The notes: a model not told the origin generated them from the letters alone. A stretch of 39,971 nt of DNA from Clostridium sp. CAG:465 (GCA_000433755.1 FR891254.1:10738-50708); one strand, 5' to 3'. Shown: positions 25,101-32,890, counted from the stretch's first letter. Program-made: numbers and translations.

Positions 25101-26450
25101 TTTTGGATAATAAGTTTTTGTATCATTAAATTCATACAAAATTTTATTTTTTTCCTCTTTAGACATTATTTCTATATTTTCTACATCAATGTTTTCATCT
25201 AAAATCGCATTTTCAATTATTGCAATAATTCTAGTATGCAAATATTCTATTTCTTTTATTGAAAAAAGCTCATTTAAATAATCATAATTTATTTCTAAAA
25301 TACCTGTGCTATCCATATCTAAAATATGAATTTGTAAGTCTTCATTTTGATAATTATTCCCATACCATTTTGTATCATACTTTTCCTTATCTTCAAATTC
25401 AACCCTTGCATTTTGATATGATAACATCGTGCTATATAGATTATCACTAAAGTTACTTCTTTCTCTTATACCCTTTAAAGTTTTAATATATGGAAATTTT
25501 TGATGCCTAAACATACTCATAGTATTTTTTGCAATTTCATGTGCTAAATCTAAAAATTTAATATTTTCCTCAATTTTTACTCTTAAAGGTAAAGTTGACA
25601 CAAACATTCCAATCATTTGTTTTTCTTTAAAATTCGATCTATTTAAAGAAGGAGTTCCTATCACTATATCATTTTTTTCTGTTATTCTATACATATATGT
25701 AGAAAGAGCTGTAAGAAACATAACATATGGTGAAATTTTATTATTTTTACAATAACTTATAATTTTATCATTTAATTCTTTATTTAACTTTACATTATAT
25801 CTACTTGATGAATTTTCTATTTTTTTAGTATTATCTTTAATTGAAATTTTACTTGAGATTCCATCCAAATACTCTTTCCAAAATTCTTCATCTTTTCTAT
25901 ATTTTTCACTATTTTTATACTCTTCTGTTGAATTTATATATGAAATATAACTTGGTACTTCATCTTCTATAACATTACCTGTTTTTTCTAATGACTCATA
26001 ATTTTTTACAAATTGGTCTATAATTTTAGAATAGCTCCATGCATCAGATATAACATGGTGCATTTTTAAAAGAATCGAACCTTTTTCATTGCCGTAATCA
26101 AGTATCTTAAAAGAATATAATTTATCATTTTGTATATCTATATCCTCTGATTTAAACTTGTTTATATATTCATTTTTATTTTCTTCATTTTCTATTTTTA
26201 TAACTTCTATATTACTGCATAAATACTCTTCTACTTTTTGATATGGCTTGTTATCATTAATATATAGGTGTATTCTCATAGCATCATTACTTTTTATTAT
26301 ATTATTTATTGCTTTTTTACAATATTCTATATTAAATCCCTTGTTTATATTGATAATCCCTGTAATTAAATTTACTTTGCTATTTCCATATATTTTATTT
26401 TCAAGCCATATATTTTGTTGTGGAAAAGTAAGATTATATTTCTCATTCAT
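22152..26450 (-). CDS. Single-module NRPS with terminal reductase (C-A-T-R), predicted glycine-activating
   Basis: A 1432-residue megasynthase. Condensation domain: 5-430, with HHVISDA at 131-137 (both His and Asp present). Adenylation: 455-935, with A3 YTSGSTGKPKG (599-609), A5 YGPSETTIW, A7 YLTGDL, A8 near INGQRVELQEIE and A10 NGKIDRKK. Carrier: FFELGTDSLDAIKI, phosphopantetheine Ser982. Reductase: 1065-1425, with NAD(P)H loop GATGFLG (1071-1077), Thr1198 and Y1236-x3-K1240. Aligned by eye to GrsA, the pocket is D645 I646 L649 Q688 L713 G715 V738 I746 W747 K926, near the known glycine code DILQLGLIWK. The R domain would release an aldehyde or, after a second reduction, an alcohol. No upstream module, phosphopantetheinyl transferase or exporter is in the window. 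Confidence 0.93.
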   Translation of the reverse strand: MNEKYNLTFPQQNIWLENKIYGNSKVNLITGIININKGFNIEYCKKAINNIIKSNDAMRIHLYINDNKPYQKVEEYLCSNIEVIKIENEENKNEYINKFKSEDIDIQNDKLYSFKILDYGNEKGSILLKMHHVISDAWSYSKIIDQFVKNYESLEKTGNVIEDEVPSYISYINSTEEYKNSEKYRKDEEFWKEYLDGISSKISIKDNTKKIENSSSRYNVKLNKELNDKIISYCKNNKISPYVMFLTALSTYMYRITEKNDIVIGTPSLNRSNFKEKQMIGMFVSTLPLRVKIEENIKFLDLAHEIAKNTMSMFRHQKFPYIKTLKGIRERSNFSDNLYSTMLSYQNARVEFEDKEKYDTKWYGNNYQNEDLQIHILDMDSTGILEINYDYLNELFSIKEIEYLHTRIIAIIENAILDENIDVENIEIMSKEEKNKILYEFNDTKTYYPKDKSVIELFEEQVKKHPNDIALVFGNEKLTYEELNNRANAVANFFIENGVSPNDKIAICMKRNIKLIVTLIATLKCRATYIPIDITYPSERINYILNNSEPKIIISEKKINNETIIYATDQKFEEICEKYSNKLDKIDVNPENINSYIIYTSGSTGKPKGVVISNSNLLNFIIGINKKVNIKKEDNVASITTVCFDIFGLEIWVTLSYGATMIFANEVECVNGNELSRLCVKNNVNIIQTTPTKLKLLLNDNNSIFMKKIKKILLGGEIVGEDIVDNLRILTNAEIYDVYGPSETTIWSTLKKLNGKTVNAGKPIDNTYVYILDSKNRLLPINISGQLAIAGDSVSTGYYKRDEITKKSFVYDKDLEKRIYLTGDLCKLDFSGELYVLERIDLQVKINGQRVELQEIEKQINKFDNIDNNIVSLKDNKLVCFYTLRNKGNDIDKNSMIKFLYKKLPLYMVPGIFVLQETFPMTLNGKIDRKKLCSTYVGVEENRKNIMPSTKIQDSIYKVWQKVIKKTNFGVNDNFFELGTDSLDAIKIQIELLNIGIHIEYEDLFKYPTIIDLEKMILDKELINKAKYRKNIELIQSNYANNQKYNEVLISNSDESYVPKKIKAKNILLTGATGFLGSHILDEFMKNETGKIYCIVREKNGKDCTQRLREILNFYFGDKYDDEIGNRIIPITADITDYEKLKDGISKIINDISFVINSAACVKHHGDTNFFKKINVDSAYAIAKLCYEKNIKLIHISTVSVSGNAFETSNYNLKKSKGFTFDETCFYKNQNLENVYVCTKFKAEQIVLDYMIKGLQANIVRIGNLTNRYSDLKFQYNAEDNAFANRIKTLISLKIFPENNKDMYLEFTPVDVTAEAIIKIMQYFNTRHNMFHLYDNKHVCIKRFFEILKKENIEIKIVTQEEFAKKITQIAHSNKRDILAGIINDLGKNNELNYLSNIKIKCDYTISYLKKIGFEWPEIEDKYIIKYIENIE

Positions 26451-26470
26451 AATATATCAACCCCAATTTT

Positions 26471-26484
26471 ACGTATATTAACGT
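26471..26484. promoter_or_regulatory. ACGT-N6-ACGT dyad in the NRPS leader
   Basis: ACGTATATTAACGT lies about 10-20 bases after the predicted NRPS transcription start. The four-base arms are palindromic, and the site is placed where a repressor could act. Short, so weak evidence. Confidence 0.3.
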
Positions 26485-26500
26485 TTTCCTACATATGTTT

Positions 26501-26529
26501 AGTATATCAAAAGCTAAAACATTATTCAA
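26501..26529 (-). promoter_or_regulatory. Promoter of the NRPS-kinase operon
   Basis: Minus strand TTGAAT (26529-26524), 17-base spacer, TATACT (26506-26501). The leader is about 45 bases. The RBS GGGGTTGAT is weak and eight bases before the ATG. Confidence 0.6.
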
Positions 26530-26698
26530 TACATTTTTGACAATTTTTAGTGTATTTTCTATTGGAAAATAATTACAAGAGAAAGATTTAGAATAAAAAA
26601 ATTATAATTAATTTTATTGTTTTTAACACATAATTAAGAACTATATGAGGTAATTTATATTCACTAAGAAAAAAATCTTAAACATTTTGTAAAAACTA

Positions 26699-26727
26699 TT
26701 GACAAACAAATTAATATATGGTAACAT
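26699..26727 (+). promoter_or_regulatory. Promoter of the tRNA-Leu gene
   Basis: TTGACA (26699-26704), 17-base spacer, TAACAT (26722-26727). A TATAAT directly after it (26728-26733) would give too long a spacer. Confidence 0.6.
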
Positions 26728-26737
26728 TATAATTGTT

Positions 26738-26822
26738 GCGGGTATGGTGAAACTGGCAGACACGCGAGTCTTAGAAGCTCGTGCCGCGAGGCGTGAAGGT
26801 TCAAGTCCTTTTACCCGCACCA
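26738..26822 (+). tRNA. tRNA-Leu (anticodon UAG)
   Basis: An 85-base class II tRNA. The acceptor arm is GCGGGTA with TACCCGC, and CCA is encoded (26820-26822). The D arm contains GGTGAAACTGGCAGAC and the anticodon stem is CGAGT/GCTCG. The loop CTTAGAA gives anticodon TAG, reading CUN leucine codons. There is a long variable arm (GTGCCGCGAGGCGT region) and a T loop GGTTCAAGTCC. It stands alone with its own promoter; a terminator follows at 26855. Confidence 0.95.
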
Positions 26823-26854
26823 TTTTTTTATTTTTCATATATTTTTTGAATATT

Positions 26855-26889
26855 AAACACATAAGTATTAAGCTTATGTGTTTATTTTT
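26855..26889 (+). terminator. Terminator after tRNA-Leu
   Basis: AAACACATAAG (26855-26865) pairs with CTTATGTGTTT (26873-26883), followed by ATTTTTG. Confidence 0.8.
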
Positions 26890-26932
26890 GCATAAATTTT
26901 ACTTAATAAAATAAAATTAAATAGGTGATTTT

Positions 26933-28093
26933 GTGGATAAAATATATTTGAAAAAATTTATATTATCATATAATGATATATGTAATCTTCTAAATGAATT
27001 TTGTAATAATAAAAAATATGAATGTAGATTAAGAAAAGAACCCACTTTATATTACAGCCATTTTGGTTATCCTTTTAATTCATATAGTATTGGAACCGGT
27101 TCAAAACATGTTGTTATATTAGCTAACACACATGGATGTGAGATAATAACTTCTCTTTTTGTTTTAGAATTTATTTTAACCCTTATTCTAAACGATAATG
27201 TATACTACTATTTTTCAAAACAATATACATTTCATTTTATCCCTCTTTTAAATCCAGAAGGTTTTATAATTTCATCATCACAGGTATATTTTAACTTAAA
27301 GGATTTAAGTCAAGATGAAATTCAAAAAATTTCAAAAATGTACCTAGAGGCATATAACATTGATGATAAAATAGCAAGTAAAAATGTAAAAAAAGATAAA
27401 TTATATAAAAGTATACTTAGAACTTCTTGCACATTAATTGAAAATAAAAATATGATAAGAAGTGTAAATAACATACTAAAAAATTGTAATTTAAATAGTA
27501 AAGTTCTCCCTGTTTGGGCTGCTAATGCTCTAGGATTTGATCCAAATTCTAATTCACTGCATAAATTTTGTGAAATGAAATCTTTAAGAAATGGCTGGAT
27601 ATTTTCTAAACTAAGGTATAATGACATTCCAGTTACAATTCCAAGTCCTATGTCCTACCCTGGAAGAAAACCTCTAGATCCATGTTGCCCTGAAAATGTA
27701 TTTCTATATAAATATTTAACTAATCTATTTTTAGGATTACCAAAATATAATTCTAAATTAATTGCTATTTTTTCTTACCATTCAACAGGTGGTGAAATTT
27801 ATGGATATCCTGATAAATGTATATCATCTAAAAATAATATAAAATTACATGATTTAGCAATGGATATATATTCAAGTGAAACTGGATATACCAAAATCGA
27901 AGAAGAATTAAAATATGGTGTTATGGATTATTACAGAGCATATTTTGAAAATGTGGTCTCTCTTACTATAGAACTTTCAAAATTAAATGGAAATCCTATA
28001 GGTCCTTTTTCAGATTTAGATAGCTTATTTAACGAATTTTCTAATAATAAAAAAGCTATTTTAAAAGCAATAGAAAATCTAGGCACATGCTAA
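26933..28093 (+). CDS. M14-type zinc carboxypeptidase homologue
   Basis: A 386-residue protein with the zinc-peptidase M14 layout. The first two ligands are in NTHGCE (His67, Glu70). LNPEGF follows, a third His is in FSYHSTGGEI, and the probable catalytic Glu is in VVSLTIELS near the C-terminus. M14 enzymes remove C-terminal residues or cleave peptidoglycan stem peptides (gamma-D-Glu-mDAP). I see no signal peptide or membrane helix, so it may act on cytoplasmic or imported peptides. A long insertion (residues 115-185) replaces part of the normal core. The start is GTG at 26933, after AGGTGATTTT. No close partner gene is present. Confidence 0.75.
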   Translation: MDKIYLKKFILSYNDICNLLNEFCNNKKYECRLRKEPTLYYSHFGYPFNSYSIGTGSKHVVILANTHGCEIITSLFVLEFILTLILNDNVYYYFSKQYTFHFIPLLNPEGFIISSSQVYFNLKDLSQDEIQKISKMYLEAYNIDDKIASKNVKKDKLYKSILRTSCTLIENKNMIRSVNNILKNCNLNSKVLPVWAANALGFDPNSNSLHKFCEMKSLRNGWIFSKLRYNDIPVTIPSPMSYPGRKPLDPCCPENVFLYKYLTNLFLGLPKYNSKLIAIFSYHSTGGEIYGYPDKCISSKNNIKLHDLAMDIYSSETGYTKIEEELKYGVMDYYRAYFENVVSLTIELSKLNGNPIGPFSDLDSLFNEFSNNKKAILKAIENLGTC

Positions 28094-28202
28094 TATGAAT
28101 AAGTCTTAATTTTTATTTAATTTTTTTATTAATTTCATCAATAATAACGTTAAAATCTTTTTAGAACAAATAACTAAATCATAATATTTTTTGTATTTTT
28201 AA

Positions 28203-28231
28203 TTGACAAACTTATGTTTGTTTGATATAAT
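28203..28231 (+). promoter_or_regulatory. Promoter of rmuC
   Basis: TTGACA (28203-28208), 17-base spacer, TATAAT (28226-28231), a perfect consensus. Its spacer carries the dyad at 28206-28221. Confidence 0.88.
28206..28221. promoter_or_regulatory. LexA-like dyad inside the rmuC promoter
   Basis: ACAAAC-TTAT-GTTTGT is a perfect six-base dyad between the -35 and -10 boxes. It resembles the Gram-positive SOS box (C-G-A-A-C-N4-G-T-T-C-G) with one symmetric G-to-A change per arm. Binding would block the promoter. Confidence 0.45.
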
Positions 28232-28260
28232 TACCTCGTATTGAAAAGAGGTATGTATAT

Positions 28261-29487
28261 ATGAATTTAAATTTAATTTTACTATGCATAATCATATTCT
28301 TAATTATAGTTTTAATGATTATGGTTATATCAAACAAAAAGAATAAAAATAATTCCAAAGAATTTAAAGAGCTCAGGATGGAACTTTCTTCCATGCTTAT
28401 GCAAACACGTGAGGAATTAAATAAAAACATTGGTACAAGAATTGCTGAAACAGCTAATATTCAGCAAACATCTCTTGCTAACCTTACAAATATTAATGAA
28501 ACAAAACTTGATAATATTCGTAAAGCTGTTGAAGATAATTTGTCAAAAATACAAAGAGATAATAACGATAAACTTGAAAAAATGCGTATAACAGTTGATG
28601 AAAAATTACAAGGAACTCTTGAGAAAAGGCTTGGCGAGTCGTTTAAACTTGTAAACGATAGACTTGAATCTGTATATAAAGGTCTTGGTGAAATGCAAAA
28701 CCTTGCACAAGGTGTCGGAGACCTAAAAAAGGTTTTTTCAAACGTAAAATCAAGAGGATATTGGGGCGAAGTTCAATTAAGTGCAATTTTAGAACAATTT
28801 TTAACAAATGAACAATATGATAAAAATGTTAAAACAAAACCAAATACTAATGACTTAGTAGAATTTGCAATTAAACTTCCAGGAAAAAATGATAACGAAT
28901 TTGTATGGCTTCCAGTTGATTCAAAATTTCCTATTGAGGATTACTCAAGGCTTGTAGATGCGCAAGATATTGGTGATGTATCTCTTGTTAATGAATGTAG
29001 AAAGAAATTAGAGAACTCAGTTAAATCATTTGCAAAAGATATTTTTGATAAATATATTGAACCTCCTTATACAACAGACTTTGGTATAATGTTTTTACCT
29101 ACTGAAAGTTTATACTGCGAAGTTTTAAGAAATACTGGGCTTTGTGAATTTATAGCTCAAAAGTATAGGATAACTGTATCTGGTCCAACTACTTTCGTTG
29201 CACTTCTTAACAGTTTACAAATGGGATTTAAATCTCTTGCTATTGAAAAACGAACAAGCGAAGTTTGGCAACTATTAGGTATGGTAAGAAGTGAATTTAC
29301 TAAATTTGGTGACTTACTTGATAAAACCAACAAGAAGCTTCTTGAAATATCCTCTACTATGGAACTTGCATCAAGAAAATCTAGAACAATTGAAAGAAAA
29401 TTAAAAAAAGTTGAAGCATTGCCTGTTCCAGATGAGGAAAAATTTTATGGAAATGAAATTCAAGATGTAATACAATTAGATAATTAA
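28261..29487 (+). CDS. rmuC: DNA recombination protein RmuC
   Basis: RmuC limits recombination at inverted repeats and has a nuclease-like core (family knowledge). The 408-residue product has an N-terminal membrane helix (residues 3-24), a long coiled coil (about 30-150), and the conserved core: KKVFSNVKSRGYWGEVQLSA, FAIKLPGKN, VWLPVDSKFPIEDYSRL, and IMFLPTESLYCEVLRN, with YRITVSGPTTFVALLNSLQMGFKSLAIEK. The acidic and Lys residues (D-S-K-F-P, PTE) match the restriction-endonuclease-like fold. It is a single gene with its own consensus promoter and terminator. The ATG at 28261 follows AAAGAGGT, an acceptable RBS. Confidence 0.93.
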   Translation: MNLNLILLCIIIFLIIVLMIMVISNKKNKNNSKEFKELRMELSSMLMQTREELNKNIGTRIAETANIQQTSLANLTNINETKLDNIRKAVEDNLSKIQRDNNDKLEKMRITVDEKLQGTLEKRLGESFKLVNDRLESVYKGLGEMQNLAQGVGDLKKVFSNVKSRGYWGEVQLSAILEQFLTNEQYDKNVKTKPNTNDLVEFAIKLPGKNDNEFVWLPVDSKFPIEDYSRLVDAQDIGDVSLVNECRKKLENSVKSFAKDIFDKYIEPPYTTDFGIMFLPTESLYCEVLRNTGLCEFIAQKYRITVSGPTTFVALLNSLQMGFKSLAIEKRTSEVWQLLGMVRSEFTKFGDLLDKTNKKLLEISSTMELASRKSRTIERKLKKVEALPVPDEEKFYGNEIQDVIQLDN

Positions 29488-29495
29488 TACATACT

Positions 29496-29525
29496 AATAC
29501 TAGGAATTAATCCTAGTATTTTTTT
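29496..29525 (+). terminator. Terminator after rmuC
   Basis: AATACTAGGA (29496-29505) pairs perfectly with TCCTAGTATT (29511-29520), followed by TTTTT. Confidence 0.88.
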
Positions 29526-29543
29526 ACTTATGTATACTATTTC

Positions 29544-29572
29544 TTTACATTAAAAATATTTTGTGCTAAAAT
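29544..29572 (+). promoter_or_regulatory. Promoter of glmU
   Basis: TTTACA (29544-29549), 17-base spacer, TAAAAT (29567-29572). Confidence 0.7.
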
Positions 29573-29618
29573 ATTTTTGATAATTTGTATAAAATACAAA
29601 TTTTAAGGAGGAGATTAA

Positions 29619-30983
29619 ATGTCAAAATTAAAAGCAGTAATACTTGCTGCAGGAAAAGGAACAAGAATGAAATCAGAACTTCCAAAAGTTCTACATAAAA
29701 TATATGATAGATGTGCAATAGATTACGTATGTGATGCTTGTGAAGGCGCTGGTATTAAAGATATTAACATAGTTGTAGGCCATAAAGCCAACCAAGTCGT
29801 TGAACATGTAAAAAATAGAAATAATGAAATAAAGTTTTGCTACCAGGAATCTCAACTTGGTACAGGTCATGCTGTTATGCAAGCAAAAGATAATATAGAC
29901 GATGATGATTTAGTACTAGTTATAAACGGCGATCAACCACTTATATCTTCTAAAACAATTAAATCTATGATTTCTTTTTGTGAACAAGGAAATTATGGTG
30001 GTGTTGTACTTTCTGGAATTGTTGATCATCCAGGATCTCTTGGTCGTGTTATACGTGATGGTAAAGGAAACTTAAATAGAATTGTTGAAAGAAAAGATTG
30101 TAATGAAGACGAAGAAAGAGTTAAAGAAGTAAATATAGGTGTATACTGCTTTAATGGAAAACTATTAAAAGAATCATTTAGTAAACTAGATGATAATAAC
30201 GCTCAAAATGAATATTATATTACAGATATACCTGTCCATATAAAAAATGCTGGATATAACTTTGGTGTTTGTACCATTGCTGATATGTCAGAATTTCAAG
30301 GAATAAATTCTCGTGAAGAGTTATCTCTTGCTACATGTACACTACTTAACAAAACAAGAAAACTTCATATGGCAAATGGTGTTACATTAATTGATCCATC
30401 TAGTACATATATAAGTATAGATGCAAAAATAGGTAGAGATACAATTATATATCCAGGAACTAATATACAAGGTGAAACAGTAATTGGTGAGAACTGTGTA
30501 ATCGGACCAAATTCACATATAATATCATCAAAAATCGGAAATAATGTATCTGTTGAAACAAGTAAAATTACAGAAAGTACAATTGCAGATAATTGTAAAA
30601 TAGGACCTTTCGCACATATACGTCCTAAGTGTGATATTGCAAATAATTGTAAAGTAGGCAGCTTTGCTGAAACAAAAAATGTTACTGTAGGAGAAAATAC
30701 AAAAATTCCTCATCTAATTTATACAGGAGATGCAACAATAGGTAAAAATGTTGAAATTGCTTGTGGCGTTATTACTGCCAATATGAATACAAAGTGGGAA
30801 AAGAATAGAACAGAAATTAAAGATGGTGCCTTTGTAGGTTGTAACTCTACTCTAATTGCACCAGTTACAGTTGGTAAAGAAGCAGTTGTTGGTGCTGGAT
30901 CTGTTATAACAAAAAATGTTCCAGATAAAGCTCTTGCTCTTGAAAGAGGAAATGAAATAGTAAAAGAAAACTATAAAAAATAG
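29619..30983 (+). CDS. glmU: Bifunctional UDP-GlcNAc pyrophosphorylase/GlcN-1-P acetyltransferase
   Basis: GlmU makes UDP-N-acetylglucosamine, the precursor of peptidoglycan. The 454 residues are standard. The N-terminal nucleotidyltransferase has LAAGKGTRMKSELPKVLHKI (residues 8-27), QLGTGHAV and NGDQPLI. The C-terminal left-handed beta helix has the hexapeptide repeats (IGRDTI, IGENCV, VGSFAETKN, IGKNVEIACGVITANMN) with the acetyltransferase His/Asn region. AAGGAGGAGA lies before the ATG. The gene stands alone here between strong terminators; in many relatives it is followed by prs, which is absent from this spot. Confidence 0.97.
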   Translation: MSKLKAVILAAGKGTRMKSELPKVLHKIYDRCAIDYVCDACEGAGIKDINIVVGHKANQVVEHVKNRNNEIKFCYQESQLGTGHAVMQAKDNIDDDDLVLVINGDQPLISSKTIKSMISFCEQGNYGGVVLSGIVDHPGSLGRVIRDGKGNLNRIVERKDCNEDEERVKEVNIGVYCFNGKLLKESFSKLDDNNAQNEYYITDIPVHIKNAGYNFGVCTIADMSEFQGINSREELSLATCTLLNKTRKLHMANGVTLIDPSSTYISIDAKIGRDTIIYPGTNIQGETVIGENCVIGPNSHIISSKIGNNVSVETSKITESTIADNCKIGPFAHIRPKCDIANNCKVGSFAETKNVTVGENTKIPHLIYTGDATIGKNVEIACGVITANMNTKWEKNRTEIKDGAFVGCNSTLIAPVTVGKEAVVGAGSVITKNVPDKALALERGNEIVKENYKK

Positions 30984-30992
30984 TATTTAATC

Positions 30993-31044
30993 GCAAAAAA
31001 GAATTATGAATCACATCGATTTTTAATTCTTTTTGCTTTTTTTT
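30993..31044 (+). terminator. Terminator after glmU
   Basis: GCAAAAAAGAATTA (from 30993) pairs with TAATTCTTTTTGC (ending 31036), followed by TTTTTTTT. Confidence 0.85.
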
Positions 31045-31070
31045 AACTTTCTCTTGTATATTTTTATATT

Positions 31071-31099
31071 TTGATATACAATGATATATGATATATAAT
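31071..31099 (+). promoter_or_regulatory. Promoter of the 573-aa orphan gene
   Basis: TTGATA (31071-31076), 17-base spacer, TATAAT (31094-31099). Confidence 0.65.
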
Positions 31100-31118
31100 G
31101 TTTTTACGGAGGATAAAA

Positions 31119-32837
31119 ATGATAAATTATTTAGATAAACTACAAGAAAAATGTAAAATTCCAGACAATTTTATGTCCATTGTATCTTCCCTATTTGATA
31201 GATTAATTGACTTTGGATATGTAAATAGTTCTGGTGCAAAAAAACTTACAAAAAAGTTATATGACAACATTGACACATTAATACTTGGAAAAACAATAGG
31301 ATTAGATTATAAATCAGGATACTATGATGCAGTTAAAAAAGAGTTATACATAAAGGATATACAAAATATTGAATCAATATATCTTCGTATTATTTATGTA
31401 ATAACTACAACTGAAATTAGTGAAGGTGTATATGGCGTAGGTTATTCAACTTCTACCCTTTCACGTTCTGATTATAAAATACAACATAAAAATTTTGGAA
31501 TAAACAGAGCTGTTGTCTCTAATCTTGTTTGTCGACTTTTATACACAATTCCAGAAACTTTAAGCATAGTTCCAACATATCGAACTTTTAATAGTGATTT
31601 CTTAGGAAATGAAGTAAAAAGTGATAATGATATATATTTTTTAGAGGGAAAAATACTAAGTCAAATATGCTATTCATTAAATCTTAATGAAGAAGATCTA
31701 TATAACAACTTATTCTCTCATTCTCCAAATAAATATTTATCTAGATTTTTCTCTAAAAGCAAGATCAAAAATTTAGATGAAATATTAAAAGATTTAGACA
31801 ATGTAAGTAGGGCTTATTCAAACTACAATAAGCTATGTTTTTTAAATAGTAAATTAAATACCAATTATATTAATATTAAGAAAAATATTTTAAATGAAGG
31901 AGCAAATGATTTAAAAAAAGAAAATCAAAAAATTAAACTTGCTATTGAAAGTGCTCTTATCAAACTTTCACCAGAAGAACTTGATGATGATGAAAATTCA
32001 GCAATAGAAGTTAGCCTTTCTGGTAAAATAAATGAATTGGAAGAAACTATTTTAAAAATTATTTCCTCTATACAAAATAAATTAGTTGATATTTTAATTA
32101 ATGAAAAAGATAATTATTCAATAATTTCTTATTCAATAAAACTTAAAACTTTGGATAAAATACTTATTGTTCCAAACAAAAAACTAAAGACTACTTTATT
32201 TGAAACCATAAGTATAGAGCTTTTAAGTAATGGCGAAAACAACGCTTCAAATTTAATTGAAAAAATTAAATATAGTATTGTAAATGAAATAATTTCTAGC
32301 GATAAATATATAAAAATATATAAAAATATGTACTTTAAAAAACTTGATGGTCTAGGTCTTGATAACAAAACAAGCATTGTTGCCTTAAATGTGGATAATG
32401 AATTTATGCAATTAGTAGAGATTACTTCTCTTAATAAGGTAACTAAAAATTTAGCAAATAATACAAGAAAGTTACAACTTGATAGTCTTGGTTACCTACT
32501 TAATAATCCATCAGCTGTTTCTTCTAATATTGCAACTATTGAAAAAATTATAACATGCATAAGAAACCACAATAGTAATTTTAATAATGTAAAAATTGAA
32601 GATATTTATATGACAAGCTATAAAGATTTTAAAATAATAGTTATTAGACAAAACGGTAACTTTAGTGTTTTGAAACTTTCTAATAAAGATGGTGAATTAT
32701 CTACTAAATCGGTTAAACTTTCAGATAATTTTTCTATTTTCAGTTTTTCTAATTCAAAATCAAATTTACCTACTGTGTATAAAGAAAAGAAAACTGGACC
32801 ATTCAAAAAAATTCTTGCTATATTTGGAATTATATAA
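31119..32837 (+). CDS. Large hypothetical protein (573 aa)
   Basis: I do not recognise this protein. I take the ATG at 31119 as the start (ACGGAGG seven bases upstream; seven further in-frame codons lie between the -10 box and the RBS). It is predicted to be cytoplasmic and mostly helical. Residues 1-260 contain a segment with short motifs (GVGYSTSTLSRSDY, FGINRAVVSNLVCRLLY) that resembles a helical enzyme core. Residues 265-430 are long charged helices, probably coiled coil (LKKENQKIKLAIESALIKLS). The last 120 residues look beta-rich and end in a basic, hydrophobic tail (KKTGPFKKILAIFGII) that could touch a membrane. It is a single gene with its own promoter and terminator. Confidence 0.7.
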   Translation: MINYLDKLQEKCKIPDNFMSIVSSLFDRLIDFGYVNSSGAKKLTKKLYDNIDTLILGKTIGLDYKSGYYDAVKKELYIKDIQNIESIYLRIIYVITTTEISEGVYGVGYSTSTLSRSDYKIQHKNFGINRAVVSNLVCRLLYTIPETLSIVPTYRTFNSDFLGNEVKSDNDIYFLEGKILSQICYSLNLNEEDLYNNLFSHSPNKYLSRFFSKSKIKNLDEILKDLDNVSRAYSNYNKLCFLNSKLNTNYINIKKNILNEGANDLKKENQKIKLAIESALIKLSPEELDDDENSAIEVSLSGKINELEETILKIISSIQNKLVDILINEKDNYSIISYSIKLKTLDKILIVPNKKLKTTLFETISIELLSNGENNASNLIEKIKYSIVNEIISSDKYIKIYKNMYFKKLDGLGLDNKTSIVALNVDNEFMQLVEITSLNKVTKNLANNTRKLQLDSLGYLLNNPSAVSSNIATIEKIITCIRNHNSNFNNVKIEDIYMTSYKDFKIIVIRQNGNFSVLKLSNKDGELSTKSVKLSDNFSIFSFSNSKSNLPTVYKEKKTGPFKKILAIFGII

Positions 32838-32846
32838 GAAGGACAC

Positions 32847-32890
32847 AAAAAATCAACCTTATTACATTCTAATGTAAGGTTGATTTTTTT
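32847..32890. terminator. Bidirectional terminator after the 573-aa gene
   Basis: AAAAAATCAACCTTA pairs with TAAGGTTGATTTTTT, with T runs on both strands. It also ends the DUF2752-TM2 transcript coming from the other side. Confidence 0.88.

Noticed and set aside
32689..32877. Alternative frame within the end of the 573-aa gene
   Set aside because: It overlaps an open frame with a better start and codon use, and it has no RBS.
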